Source: Microbacterium excoecariae (GTDB taxonomy: Bacteria > Actinomycetota > Actinomycetes > Actinomycetales > Microbacteriaceae). From it: DNA of 64,000 bases. The notes under the pieces were generated by a model that saw only the letters and a list, made by a program, of their open reading frames with translations, did no database searches and was not told the DNA's origin. Positions 8,914 through 17,750 of this stretch are shown one piece after another (the stretch's first letter is position 1; each line of letters starts with the position of its first letter). The stretch spans positions 186,001 to 250,000 of the forward strand of contig NZ_JAANCO010000001.1 in the NCBI RefSeq assembly GCF_011326725.1, in the 5' to 3' direction. The position numbers and the translations under genes were made by a program.

Positions 8914-9669
8914 ATGGCACGGCTCACCGGCAAGACGGCCCTCGTCACCGGCTCCGGAACGGGCATCGGGCTCTCCGTCGCGACGCGCTTCGCGGCGGAG
9001 GGGGCCCGTGTGGTGATCGCCGACCGGGATCCGGCCGCGGCGAGCGCGGCGGTGGCCGCGATCGGCGAGGCAGCCCGCGCCGTCACGGTCGACATCTCGG
9101 CCGAGGACCAGGTGGCCGCGGCCTTCGACGCCGTGGCGGCCGAGGGGTGGGCCCCCGACGTCGTCGTGGCGAACGCCGGCGTGCAGCTGTTCGGGCAGGA
9201 CGCGAAGATCGCGGACCTCGACCTCGCTGTGTGGCGCCGCACGATCGACATCAACCTGACGGGCACCTTCCTCACGGTCAAGCACGCGATCCGCACGATG
9301 CTCCCGCGCGGGGGCGGATCCGTCATCCTGACGGGCAGCCCGACCGGCGTGAACGGCGAGGGGCAGGACTTCACGGCGTACAGCGCGTCGAAGGCCGGCA
9401 TCCACGGCCTCGCGCGCACGGCCGCCGCCGCGTACGCGACCGACGGCATCCGCGTCAACACCGTGGTGCCCGCCTACACGGAGACGTCGCTGGTCTCGAC
9501 GATCAGCGACGACCCGGCCTCCCGCGCGGCGATCGTGTCGCGGATCCCCATGGGTCGCGCCGGCACGCCGGCCGACGTCGAGGGCATCATGGTGTTCCTC
9601 GCGAGCGACGACGCGGCGTTCGCGACCGGCGCCCTGTTCGCCGTCGATGGCGGCATGACGACGCTCTGA
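8914..9669 (+). CDS. short-chain dehydrogenase/reductase (SDR)
   Basis: A 251-residue classical SDR: cofactor motif TGSGTGIG (about 12-19), NAG, catalytic Ser in LTGSPTG and YSASK, and a C-terminal FATGALFAVDGGMTTL. The Asp following strand 2 (VIADRD) suggests NAD rather than NADP. It lies seven bases after the ApnO-like gene, within the apionate operon and ahead of the lactonase, so oxidation of apiose or of a related aldose to its lactone is plausible; the described ApsD apiose dehydrogenase is of the Gfo/Idh/MocA family, and no such gene is in the window. Substrate not shown by sequence. Confidence 0.8.
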   Translation: MARLTGKTALVTGSGTGIGLSVATRFAAEGARVVIADRDPAAASAAVAAIGEAARAVTVDISAEDQVAAAFDAVAAEGWAPDVVVANAGVQLFGQDAKIADLDLAVWRRTIDINLTGTFLTVKHAIRTMLPRGGGSVILTGSPTGVNGEGQDFTAYSASKAGIHGLARTAAAAYATDGIRVNTVVPAYTETSLVSTISDDPASRAAIVSRIPMGRAGTPADVEGIMVFLASDDAAFATGALFAVDGGMTTL

Positions 9670-9673
9670 TCGC

Positions 9674-9710
9674 CGGGTGGCGGCCTGGCCCCTGGCCGCG
9701 CCGCCACCCG
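9674..9710 (+). terminator. intercistronic hairpin between SDR and ApnL-like gene
   Basis: Arms of 11 bp (9674-9684 and 9700-9710; core GGGTGGCGGC/GCCGCCACCC). No U-tract; it sits inside the operon before a strong ribosome site (AAGGAGG 9729-9735), so it may attenuate or stabilise the transcript rather than end it. Confidence 0.5.
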
Positions 9711-9742
9711 CCCCACCCGCCGAATCGCAAGGAGGCCGTTCG

Positions 9743-11431
9743 ATGTGGATCCGTGAAGAGGTGCGCCCCGTTCGCCTCGGAGAGTGGACGTTCGCCCTGC
9801 ACGACGACGACCTCGCCGGCATCGCGTATCGCGGGCGCGACGTGCTGCGCTCCGTCCGCGCCGTCGTGCGCGATCGCGACTGGGCGACCGCCGTCTGGGA
9901 CGCCCCCCGCGTCGAGCTCTCGGCCGACGGCCGGAGCGCGCGCATCGCGCTCGCCTCGGGATCGTTCGACGCCGCACTCCGCGCCCTCATGACCGTCGAG
10001 GCCGACGGGCCGGAGCTCACGGTCTCGCTCGAGGCCCATGCCCGGCAGGGTTTCCTCACCAACCGCACCGGGCTCGTGGCGCTGCACCCCCCGGCGCTCG
10101 CGGGCTCCCCGCTCATCGTGACCCATTCGGACGGGGCGGCCGAGCGGATCCGCTTCCCCGACGCCATCTCGCCGCACCAGCCCGCCGTCGACATCGCCGC
10201 CCTGTCGTGGGACGGCGCGCGCATGGAGTGCTCGGGCGACACGTTCGAGATGGAGGACCAGCGCAACTGGACCGACGCGTCCTTCAAGACCTACAGCCGC
10301 CCGCTGTCGTTGCCGTTCCCGTACCCGTTCCCCGAGGTCGTCGCGCAGCGGATCCGCGTCACGGCCGACGCGGACGCTCCCGCCGGCGCGGGCGATGACC
10401 CGGCGCGAATCGCGTACGGCCCGGAGTTTCCCGCGCCCACGGTCTCGGTCGGCGCCGCGACGGCGCCGGATCCCGCCCCCGCTTCCGCGCCGGTCGGCGC
10501 GGACCTCCTCGTCGAGCTCGACCTCGCGTGGGCGGGCTGGCCGGCGGCGCTCGCGCGCGCGGCCAGGGTGGGGCTCCCGCTCGACGTGCGCCTCGTGCTG
10601 CCGGGCGACAACATCGAGGCGGCGCTCGGCCGCGCGGCCCGGGCGCTCGCGGGCACCCCGGTCGCGCGCATCGCGGCCTTCTGGCCCGCCGGCCACGCCG
10701 CGGAGCACATCGCGGACGCCCGCGCCGCCGCGCTCGTGCGCGACGCGATGGCGGAGACCGGCAGGGAGATCCCCGTCGTGTGCGGCACCCGCGCGCACTT
10801 CACGGAGCTCAACCGCGAACAGGACCGCCTGCCGCCTGCCCCCGACGGCGTCGCGTTCAGCTCGACGCCGCTCTTCCACACGCGCGAGACGCGCCAGCTC
10901 GAGGAGGCGGTATCGATGCAGCGCCTCGTCGCGCTCCAGGCCGTCGAGATCGCGCGCGGCGCCCCCGTCCACGTGGGCCCCGTGACGCTGCGCGCGCACC
11001 TGAACAACGTCGCCACCACGGCCCCGCCGCGGCCGCCCACGGCGGACCTCGCCGCCGGGTACGGGCCGGAGCTGATCGACGCCGACGATCCCCGCCAGGC
11101 CGCGCCCGAGCTGGCCGCGTGGACCGTCGCGAGCGCGGCGGCGCTCGCCGTTCCCGGTGTCCGGTCGCTGTCCTTCTTCGAGGAGTGGGGCCCGCGCGGG
11201 ATCCGCACGTCCGCGGGCGAGGACCTGCCGGTCACCGCCGCCGTTCGCGCGCTCGCCGATCTCGCCCCGGGCCGGATCCGCACGGGGGCCACGCCGGACG
11301 GCCGCGCCTGGGCGATCCGCGCCGCCGGCCACACGCTCATTGCCAACCTCACCGACCAGGACCGCAAGATCGACGCCGGGAACGGCCCCGTCCGCGTCCC
11401 CGCCCGCTCCTGGCGGGCGCTCTCGCGCTGA
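9743..11431 (+). CDS. apnL: probable D-apionolactonase (ApnL-like)
   Basis: A 562-residue soluble protein with no signal peptide. Its middle carries the distinctive stretch EMEDQRNWTDASFKTY (about residues 169-184) that I associate with the D-apionolactonase family, with an N-terminal beta-rich part, a barrel-like middle and a short C-terminal beta domain (HTLIANLTDQ). Family knowledge: it hydrolyses D-apionolactone to D-apionate, the substrate of ApnO. ATG 9743 follows AAGGAGG. Its place in the same operon as ApnO-, OiaC-, kinase- and isomerase-like genes completes the route from lactone to erythrose 4-phosphate. I did not identify catalytic residues with confidence. Confidence 0.7.
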   Translation: MWIREEVRPVRLGEWTFALHDDDLAGIAYRGRDVLRSVRAVVRDRDWATAVWDAPRVELSADGRSARIALASGSFDAALRALMTVEADGPELTVSLEAHARQGFLTNRTGLVALHPPALAGSPLIVTHSDGAAERIRFPDAISPHQPAVDIAALSWDGARMECSGDTFEMEDQRNWTDASFKTYSRPLSLPFPYPFPEVVAQRIRVTADADAPAGAGDDPARIAYGPEFPAPTVSVGAATAPDPAPASAPVGADLLVELDLAWAGWPAALARAARVGLPLDVRLVLPGDNIEAALGRAARALAGTPVARIAAFWPAGHAAEHIADARAAALVRDAMAETGREIPVVCGTRAHFTELNREQDRLPPAPDGVAFSSTPLFHTRETRQLEEAVSMQRLVALQAVEIARGAPVHVGPVTLRAHLNNVATTAPPRPPTADLAAGYGPELIDADDPRQAAPELAAWTVASAAALAVPGVRSLSFFEEWGPRGIRTSAGEDLPVTAAVRALADLAPGRIRTGATPDGRAWAIRAAGHTLIANLTDQDRKIDAGNGPVRVPARSWRALSR

Positions 11432-11449
11432 CCGACTGAAAGGACCCCC

Positions 11450-12334
11450 ATGGCCGCCACGCCCCGCCGCGTCATCATCAACACGGACGCCAAGAACGAA
11501 GCGGACGACCAGTTCGCGATCGTGCACGCCCTGCTTTCTCCCACGCTCGACATCCGCGGCATCGTGCCCGCGCACTTCGGCACGCGCCGCACGACCGAGA
11601 GCCTCGCCGAGTCGCGCGCGGAGGTCGACCTGCTCCTGAGGCTGATGGGGCGAGAGGGCGGCTACGTCGTCGCGGACGGCGCGCCCCGCGCGCTCCCCGA
11701 CGAGCGCACCCCCGTGCCGTCAGAGGGATCCGCCCTCATCATCGAGGAGTCGCGGAAGGACGAGGGTACCCTCTTCATCCCCTTCCTCGGCCCGCTCACC
11801 GACATGGCCTCGGCGCTCCTCGAGGATCCCGATCTGCAGGACCGCGACGTCGTCGTGGTGTGGATCGGCGGGCCGCCGCACGGCGACGTTATCCCCGCTT
11901 ATGCACCCGAGTTCAATCTCTCGAACGACATCGCCGCCGCCAACGTCGTCATGGACTCGCGCGTGCCCGTCTGGCAGATCCCCATGTCGGTCTACACGAT
12001 GGTGTCGGTCGGTCACGAGGAACTCCGCCAGAAGGTCGCTCCGCTGGGCGAGCTGGGGGCGTACCTCACGGAGCAGGTCATCGAGTTCAACGCCTCCGCG
12101 CATGACCTCATGATGGATTACCGATCGCTCGGCGACAGCCCCGCCATCGGCGCGATCATGAACCCGCGCGGCGGGACGTGGCGGCGGTGCCCGGCTCCCC
12201 GCTTTGCGGCGGACGGGAGCATGAGCGACCCGCTCCCGGGCCGCCGCGAGATTCCCGTGTGCGAGTCTATGGACGTCAGGTGGCTGCTGGAGGATATGTT
12301 CGCGAAGCTGCGCGCCTTCTCCTCCGCCGCCTGA
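11450..12334 (+). CDS. nucleoside-hydrolase-like protein (first of two)
   Basis: A 294-residue protein of the inosine/uridine-preferring nucleoside hydrolase fold. The N-terminal calcium motif is altered: NTDAKNEADD (Asp13, Asp19, Asp20) replaces the usual DTDxGxDD. The later ligand region EFNLSNDIAAANVVMDS and PVWQIPMSVY are recognisable. Ribosome site GAAAGGA 11438-11444. It follows the ApnL-like gene by 18 bases and is the last gene of the operon, so it probably acts on the same substrate class; since the fold hydrolyses furanosyl bonds, a furanoside such as an apiofuranosyl compound is a reasonable idea, but this is inference. A diverged relative lies at 44334-45383 next to ABC importer C. 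Confidence 0.75.
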   Translation: MAATPRRVIINTDAKNEADDQFAIVHALLSPTLDIRGIVPAHFGTRRTTESLAESRAEVDLLLRLMGREGGYVVADGAPRALPDERTPVPSEGSALIIEESRKDEGTLFIPFLGPLTDMASALLEDPDLQDRDVVVVWIGGPPHGDVIPAYAPEFNLSNDIAAANVVMDSRVPVWQIPMSVYTMVSVGHEELRQKVAPLGELGAYLTEQVIEFNASAHDLMMDYRSLGDSPAIGAIMNPRGGTWRRCPAPRFAADGSMSDPLPGRREIPVCESMDVRWLLEDMFAKLRAFSSAA

Positions 12335-12418
12335 GCGGCTCGCCGGGCAGGGTCGTGCGCGGGCGCGGGCCACGGCCGCGCTCTACGATGAGTCGACGTG
12401 AGTGTCAGAGAGGACGCG

Positions 12419-13483
12419 ATGCTGCCGTCGGCCCGCCGCACAACCCCCAACATCGCCGCCGTCGCTCGCGACGCCGGGGTCTCTGTCGGCACCGTGTCGA
12501 ACGCGCTCAACAACCCCGAGCGCCTCGCGCCGGAGACTCTGGGCCGCGTGCGCGACGCGATCGCCCGGCTGGGGTACATCCGCAGCTCGGCCGGGCGCAC
12601 GCTGATCCGCAACACGTCCGACACCCTGGGGCTGATCGTCCCCGACCTCGTCAACGAGCTCTTCGTCGACATCTCCCGCGGAGCGCAGCTGACCGCGGCG
12701 GACACGGGCAAGCGGCTCGTCCTCGCCAACAGCGGGTTCAACGCGCACGCCCTCGCGTCCGGCATCGCCCAGCACGACGGCCAGGACGAGTTCCTCGAGC
12801 ACTTCGCCGAGGCCCGCGTGGGTGGGATCATGGTCTGCTCGATGCGCGCGCCGGGCGCGGGGATCGAGCGGATCCGGAACCACGTCGGGCCCATCGTCGT
12901 CGTGAACTATGACGCGCCCGGCGCGGACTGGTGCACCGTGCTCATGGACAACGAGCAGGTGGGCCGCGCCAGCGTCGACCACATCGCCGACCTCGGGATC
13001 CGCCACGCGTTCTTCGTGTCGATCCCCGACCTCGTGCAGCCGGTCGTCGAACGGCGCCGCGGCGTGCACGCGGCCGCGGCCGCGCGGGGCGTGCTCGTCC
13101 ACGACGTCGAGTCGGAGGGCCTCACCGCGGGGACGGGGCGCGAGGCCATGCGCGCCCTCCTGCCGCGAGTCGAGGAGCTCGTGCGGCGCGGCGAGCGCGT
13201 GGCGATCCTCGGGCTCACGGACCGCACGGGAATCGGGGCCCTGCAGGTACTGCGGGAGCGCGACGACCTCCGGGTCCCGCAGGACGTCGCGGTCGTGGGG
13301 ATGGACGGCGACCACCGCCCCGGCGGGATCGACTGGGTGTCGATGACCTCGATCCTGCTCCCGGGCTACGAGATGGGCGCGGAGGGGATCCGCCTCCTCG
13401 CCGCCGAGGCGGAACCGGGCCACGTGCACGAGCGCGTCGTGCTCCCGGTCCGGATCCGCCCCGGTCAGAGCACCGTGGGCTAG
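12419..13483 (+). CDS. LacI-family transcriptional regulator
   Basis: A 354-residue LacI protein: N-terminal helix-turn-helix (NIAAVARDAGVSVGTVSNAL), hinge region and a periplasmic-binding-like sensor domain (GLIVPDLVNELF ... VVGMDGDHRPGG). ATG 12419 is preferred because GAGAGG ends five bases upstream; an in-frame GTG at 12398 has no ribosome site. Its stop overlaps that of the convergent GH78 gene by 4 bp. The likely target is the inverted repeat GTTGAA-N4-TTCAAC at 16208 in the divergent promoter between that GH78 and ABC importer A, making it a repressor for rhamnoside uptake and cleavage (inference). Confidence 0.88.
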   Translation: MLPSARRTTPNIAAVARDAGVSVGTVSNALNNPERLAPETLGRVRDAIARLGYIRSSAGRTLIRNTSDTLGLIVPDLVNELFVDISRGAQLTAADTGKRLVLANSGFNAHALASGIAQHDGQDEFLEHFAEARVGGIMVCSMRAPGAGIERIRNHVGPIVVVNYDAPGADWCTVLMDNEQVGRASVDHIADLGIRHAFFVSIPDLVQPVVERRRGVHAAAAARGVLVHDVESEGLTAGTGREAMRALLPRVEELVRRGERVAILGLTDRTGIGALQVLRERDDLRVPQDVAVVGMDGDHRPGGIDWVSMTSILLPGYEMGAEGIRLLAAEAEPGHVHERVVLPVRIRPGQSTVG

Positions 13484-16113
13484 GCGACCGCGGGGTGCGT
13501 CACCCGCAGGCTGTGGCGGCCGTGCGTGAGCGGCCCTGCGTGCGACGCCACGGATCCCGCAGACAGCGGCAGGTCGAGCGCGGCGGTGACGCCGAAGGGC
13601 ACGTCGAGATCGGCGACGAAATCGCCGTCCTCGAGGTGCCAGTCGATCGCGAGCGTCCCGTAGGCCGTGTCGATCGCGGCGGACGCGCGGTCCATTCCCG
13701 CGGCGGGTCGCGGGGCGACGCGGGCAACGCGATACCCGGGGGCGTCGGGCGCGAGCCCGGCGACCGTGCGGTACACCCAGTCGATCACCGCACCGTACGC
13801 GTAGTGGTTGAAGGACAGCATGCTGCCCTCGCCGTCTGCCGCGCTCCCCGCGTCCATCGCGCCCGAGTGGATCCGCCCATCGGGGAGGATCGCGTCCCAC
13901 CGCTCCCACACCGTGGTCGCCCCGCGGTCCACCTGATAGAGCCAGCTGGGCGCCTCCCGGCGCAGGAGCATCAGGTACGCCTCCGCGAGGTGCCCCGTGT
14001 GCGACAGCGCGAACAACACGAGCGGCGTGCCCAGGAATCCCGTCGCGATGCGCCCGGCCTCCGCGCGGACGTTCGCGGCGAGGAGGTCCGCCACGCGCTC
14101 CCGCTCGGCCGCGGGCGCGATATCGAACTCGAGCGCGAGCGCGGCCCCCGTCTGCGTCTCGACCGCCTCGGATCCCCAGCGCTGCCATGTCGCCGCGGCC
14201 ACGCGGTCGGCGAGCGCGTGGTACTCAGACTCGGCCGACGTCCCGGGCGAGACGACGCCCTCCGCGCGGGCGAGCAGCCGGGCGGAGTGGACGTAGAACG
14301 CGTTGGCGACGAAGTCGCTCGAGACCTTGGCCTCCCACGGACGCTCGCCGGGCGCGTCCGGGTCGAGCCAGTCGCCGTATTGGAACGGCTCCGTCGGGAG
14401 GACGACGCTCTCGCCCGCGCGCCGGCGCAGGTGCTCGACCCAGCGCCGCATGCTGCGGAGCTGCTGGCGCAGCACCTCGTCACTCCCGCCCGCGACGTAC
14501 ACGGCCCACGGCACGATCGTGGCGGCGTCCGCCCATCCGGCCCGCCCCATGGCGTCCGCGGGCTGCCCACCCATGAACATGTCCTCCGGGCGGATGATGT
14601 CCGGGACAACGGACGCGACCCCGCCCTCGTCGGTCTGGTCGGCCTCGAGGTCGATCAGCCAACTGCGCCAGAACGCGTCCGCGTCCATGAGCGTCGACGC
14701 GGTCGCGGCGAACGCCTGCGCGTCACCCGTCCACCCGAGCCGCTCGTCGCGCTGCGGGCAGTCGGTCGGCACCGAGACGAAGTTGTCGCGCTGCGACCAC
14801 ACGACGTTGGAATGGAAGCGATCGAGGGCGGCGGAGGCCGAGGAGAACCTCGAGCGCGCCGGCAGGTCGCTGGAGATGGCCACGGCGACCGCGGACACGA
14901 CCTCCGCGCCGGTCACCTCGGCGTACCGGAAGCCGTGGAACGTGAACTGCGGTTCGAGCGTGTGCTCGCCGTCGCGGTCGAGGATGTAGGTGTCGGTCGC
15001 CTTGGCCGTGCGGAGCGCCGCCGTGTGGAGCGATCCGTCCGGCTCGAGCACCTCGGCGTGCCGGACCTCGACCCGATCGCCCGCGTGCCCGCGCACCGTG
15101 AGGCGCACCCATCCGGACACGTTCTGGGCGGCGTCGAGCTGTACTGCCGCGCCGCGGGCCGTGGCGACCATCTCGAGCTCCGCGACCGTGCGCACGGGAG
15201 GGGCCGAGCGCGGGACGAACCGGCCCGTGTCCTTCGCGACGACGTCGACCTCGCGCCAGGCGCTGTCGTCGAAGTGCGGCGAGTGGATCCCTCGCGGCGT
15301 GTGCCGGAGGTCGGTCACCGTGCCGTCGTAGATGCTGGCACCGCGCACCGCGCCGAAACCCCCGCGCCACGCTCCGTCGGTGGCGACGAGAACCCCGTCG
15401 TCCGTATCGATCTGCGCGAGGGCGCCCGACCGGTCGCCGTAGATCTCGGTGCGGTTCGCGAAGCCCATACGCCCGCGGTACCACCCGTCCCCGACGGCGA
15501 GGACGATGACGTTGTCCCCGGGTCGCAGCATGTCGGTGACGTCAATCGTGTCGACCAGCAAGCGGGATCCATAGGAGGTCCACCCCGGCGTGAGGTGCGC
15601 GTCGCCCGCCTTACGCCCGTTGATCCACGCGTCCACGAGCCCCAGCGCGCTCAGCCGCAGGCGGGCGCGCGCCGGCGTGTCGGGAACCGTGAACACGCGC
15701 CGCAGGAGCGCGACGGGCCCCTCGACCTCGCTCGGGATCCCGATCACGTCCGCCGCCAGGTCGGCCCCGTCGATGCCCGCCTCGAGAACGAGCGGGTCGC
15801 TCCAGGAGGTCCAGCCGGCGGCGGTCGCGATCCGCACGCGGAAGACCCGGCGCTCGCGCGGGGCGAGGTCCGCGACCGGCACCCCGACCTGCTCGCTCGT
15901 CGACTGGGGCTCGCCCTCCACCAGATCGCCGAGGGCGGGCCCGGACGCGACCTGCCAGGCGATCTGTGCGGCCTCAGCCCGACCGGAGACCACCCGCCAG
16001 GTCAGACAGACCTCTCCCGCGGGAACGCCGATCAGCCCCTCACCGTGTGAGCCGCGCACCGCCACGACACGGGTGTCGCCGTCGATCGTCGCGAAATCAG
16101 GAATGGTCGTCAT
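13480..16113 (-). CDS. GH78 alpha-L-rhamnosidase (first of three)
   Basis: An 877-residue intracellular glycoside hydrolase (no signal peptide). Order: N-terminal Fn3-like and carbohydrate-binding beta domains (GWTSYGSRLLVDTIDVT, GDGWYRGRMGF), the (alpha/alpha)6 catalytic barrel with CPQRDERLGWTGD (acid Glu near 457) and TTVWERWDAILPDG (second Glu), then a C-terminal beta domain. It removes terminal alpha-L-rhamnose by inversion. ATG 16113 follows GAAAGG at a good distance; longer in-frame starts run into the operator. Divergent from ABC importer A, and convergent with its probable LacI regulator. Compared with the other two GH78s here it has a longer N-terminus and lacks their shared FAxxDEALGIG/HALGIG opening, so it may prefer a different rhamnoside. 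Confidence 0.88.
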   Translation of the reverse strand: MTTIPDFATIDGDTRVVAVRGSHGEGLIGVPAGEVCLTWRVVSGRAEAAQIAWQVASGPALGDLVEGEPQSTSEQVGVPVADLAPRERRVFRVRIATAAGWTSWSDPLVLEAGIDGADLAADVIGIPSEVEGPVALLRRVFTVPDTPARARLRLSALGLVDAWINGRKAGDAHLTPGWTSYGSRLLVDTIDVTDMLRPGDNVIVLAVGDGWYRGRMGFANRTEIYGDRSGALAQIDTDDGVLVATDGAWRGGFGAVRGASIYDGTVTDLRHTPRGIHSPHFDDSAWREVDVVAKDTGRFVPRSAPPVRTVAELEMVATARGAAVQLDAAQNVSGWVRLTVRGHAGDRVEVRHAEVLEPDGSLHTAALRTAKATDTYILDRDGEHTLEPQFTFHGFRYAEVTGAEVVSAVAVAISSDLPARSRFSSASAALDRFHSNVVWSQRDNFVSVPTDCPQRDERLGWTGDAQAFAATASTLMDADAFWRSWLIDLEADQTDEGGVASVVPDIIRPEDMFMGGQPADAMGRAGWADAATIVPWAVYVAGGSDEVLRQQLRSMRRWVEHLRRRAGESVVLPTEPFQYGDWLDPDAPGERPWEAKVSSDFVANAFYVHSARLLARAEGVVSPGTSAESEYHALADRVAAATWQRWGSEAVETQTGAALALEFDIAPAAERERVADLLAANVRAEAGRIATGFLGTPLVLFALSHTGHLAEAYLMLLRREAPSWLYQVDRGATTVWERWDAILPDGRIHSGAMDAGSAADGEGSMLSFNHYAYGAVIDWVYRTVAGLAPDAPGYRVARVAPRPAAGMDRASAAIDTAYGTLAIDWHLEDGDFVADLDVPFGVTAALDLPLSAGSVASHAGPLTHGRHSLRVTHPAVA

Positions 16114-16207
16114 AACAATATGCCTTTCGCTCTCGCGCCTCGTTGCGCGGGAAATGTGACCGGATCGAGCGTTGACTCCGTCGCTCGCCCGCCGTATGTT
16201 CGACACC

Positions 16208-16223
16208 GTTGAATGGTTTCAAC
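16208..16223. promoter_or_regulatory. putative LacI operator GTTGAATGGTTTCAAC
   Basis: Inverted repeat GTTGAA-N4-TTCAAC in the 184-bp divergent region between GH78 (13480-16113) and the importer A binding protein; a further TTCAAC half-site follows at 16231. Placed to control both directions. Confidence 0.55.
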
Positions 16224-16297
16224 GATGACATTCAACACGATGGCCGCCTCAAGGTCGAGGCGTCACCACGAAGTCACCTTTTACATGGAGGTAAGAG

Positions 16298-17611
16298 ATG
16301 CACAGCACACCCCTTCGGCGCGGCATCCTCGCCGTCTCCGGCATCACGGCACTCGCTCTCCCCCTCGCCGCCTGCAGCGTCGGTGGCGGATCCGGCGGCG
16401 GATCCGCGAGCGAACTGACGATACTCATGGCGTCGTCAGGCGAGGGCATCGAGGCCATGGAGGCCGCCGGGGCGGCGTTCACGGAGGAACACCCGGACGT
16501 CACCGTCACGGTCACGAGTCGACCGGGCGGCGGCGAGGGCGACAACATCATCAAGACGAAGCTCAACACCGGCGAAATGGAGAGCATCTTCGGCTACAAC
16601 TCCGGTTCCCAGCTGCAGGGCCTCAAGCCCGATAACTTCCTGGTCGACCTCAGTGACGAGGCCTGGGTCGCCGACCTCGAGGACGACATGAAGACCGTCG
16701 TCTCGGGCGACGACGGCCTCTACGGCACTCCGCTCGGCGCCTCGTTCGGCGGCGCGGTGATGTACAACAAGGCGATCTACGCCGAGCTCGGTCTCGAGGT
16801 CCCGGAGGACTGGGACACGTTCGTCGCCAACAACGACGCGATCTCGGAGGCCGGCTACGACGCCGTCATCCAGTCGTACGGCGACCCGTGGACGAGCCAG
16901 CTGTGGGTGCTCGGCGACTTCGCCAACGTGCTCGCGCAGGATCCGGACTGGGCCGACGAGTACACGGCGAACAACCGGCGCTACGCGGACCAGCCCGCGC
17001 TCCAGGGCCTCCTCAACCAGCAGGAGGCGGGCGAGGCCGGGTGGTTCAACGAGGACTTCGCGTCCACGCTGTACGACGAGGCGCTCGCGAAGCTGGCGAA
17101 CGGCGAGGGCGCGCACTACCCGATCCTCACGAACGCGATCTCGGCCATCGAGCAGAACTCGCCCGACGCTGTCGACGACATCGGCGTCTTCGCGCTGCCC
17201 GCCCAGGACGCGGCCGACACGCGCCTGTCCGTGTGGCTGCCGAACGCGCTCTACATCCCCGACACCACGGAGGGCGAGGAGCTCGACCTCGCGAAGGAGT
17301 TCCTCGCGTTCATGAACTCCGACGCGGGCTGCGAGATCCAGAACGAGTACCTCACGCCGGGTGGGCCGTACGCGACGAGCGCGTGCACGCTGCCCAGCGA
17401 CGTGCCGCCCATGATCGGCGACATGCAGGCGTACTTCGACGAGGGGATGACGGCCCCGGCGCTCGAGTTCCTCTCCCCCATCAAGGGCCCGAAGCTCGAG
17501 CAGCTCACGGTCGAGGTCGGATCCGGGATCCGTTCGGCCGAGGACGCCGCGGCGCTGTACGACGACGACGTCGTCAAGCAGGCGCAGCAGCTCGGCATCG
17601 AAGGCTGGTAA
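16298..17611 (+). CDS. ABC sugar importer A, solute-binding lipoprotein
   Basis: A 437-residue extracellular binding protein with a lipoprotein signal (LALPLAACSV, Cys about 26) and a Gly/Ser linker, then a family-1 (CUT1) sugar-binding fold (YGTPLGASFGGAVMYNKAIY, NGEGAHYPILTNAI). It captures an oligosaccharide or glycoside for the two permeases downstream. Divergent from one GH78 and followed in the operon by another, so a rhamnose-containing glycoside is the likely ligand. It is diverged from the binding proteins of importers B and D. The gap to the permease contains an aberrant C/G tract. Confidence 0.88.
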   Translation: MHSTPLRRGILAVSGITALALPLAACSVGGGSGGGSASELTILMASSGEGIEAMEAAGAAFTEEHPDVTVTVTSRPGGGEGDNIIKTKLNTGEMESIFGYNSGSQLQGLKPDNFLVDLSDEAWVADLEDDMKTVVSGDDGLYGTPLGASFGGAVMYNKAIYAELGLEVPEDWDTFVANNDAISEAGYDAVIQSYGDPWTSQLWVLGDFANVLAQDPDWADEYTANNRRYADQPALQGLLNQQEAGEAGWFNEDFASTLYDEALAKLANGEGAHYPILTNAISAIEQNSPDAVDDIGVFALPAQDAADTRLSVWLPNALYIPDTTEGEELDLAKEFLAFMNSDAGCEIQNEYLTPGGPYATSACTLPSDVPPMIGDMQAYFDEGMTAPALEFLSPIKGPKLEQLTVEVGSGIRSAEDAAALYDDDVVKQAQQLGIEGW

Positions 17612-17629
17612 CTCCCGCTCCGCTCCGGC

Positions 17630-17725
17630 GCGGGGGGGCCCCCCCCGGGCCCCCCCCCCCCCCCCCCCCCCCCCGGGGCCCCCCCCCACCCCCCCCCCCC
17701 CCCCCCCCCGGCCCCCCCCGCCCCG
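17630..17725. repeat. C/G homopolymer-like tract between importer A genes
   Basis: About 96 bases consisting almost only of C with runs of G (GGGGGGG, then C-runs of more than 20) and a single A. Unlike anything else in the window. In the other three ABC operons the equivalent position holds a clean GC-rich hairpin, so this is probably a hairpin whose sequence was corrupted during sequencing or assembly; length and content should be treated as unreliable. Confidence 0.7.
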
Positions 17726-17750
17726 ACGACCCCACTCGAGGGAGGCACCC

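Noticed and set aside
17630..17725. C/G tract as an i-motif or G-quadruplex regulatory element
   Set aside because: Run lengths and near-total lack of other bases are more like a sequencing artefact; equivalent positions in sister operons carry ordinary hairpins.
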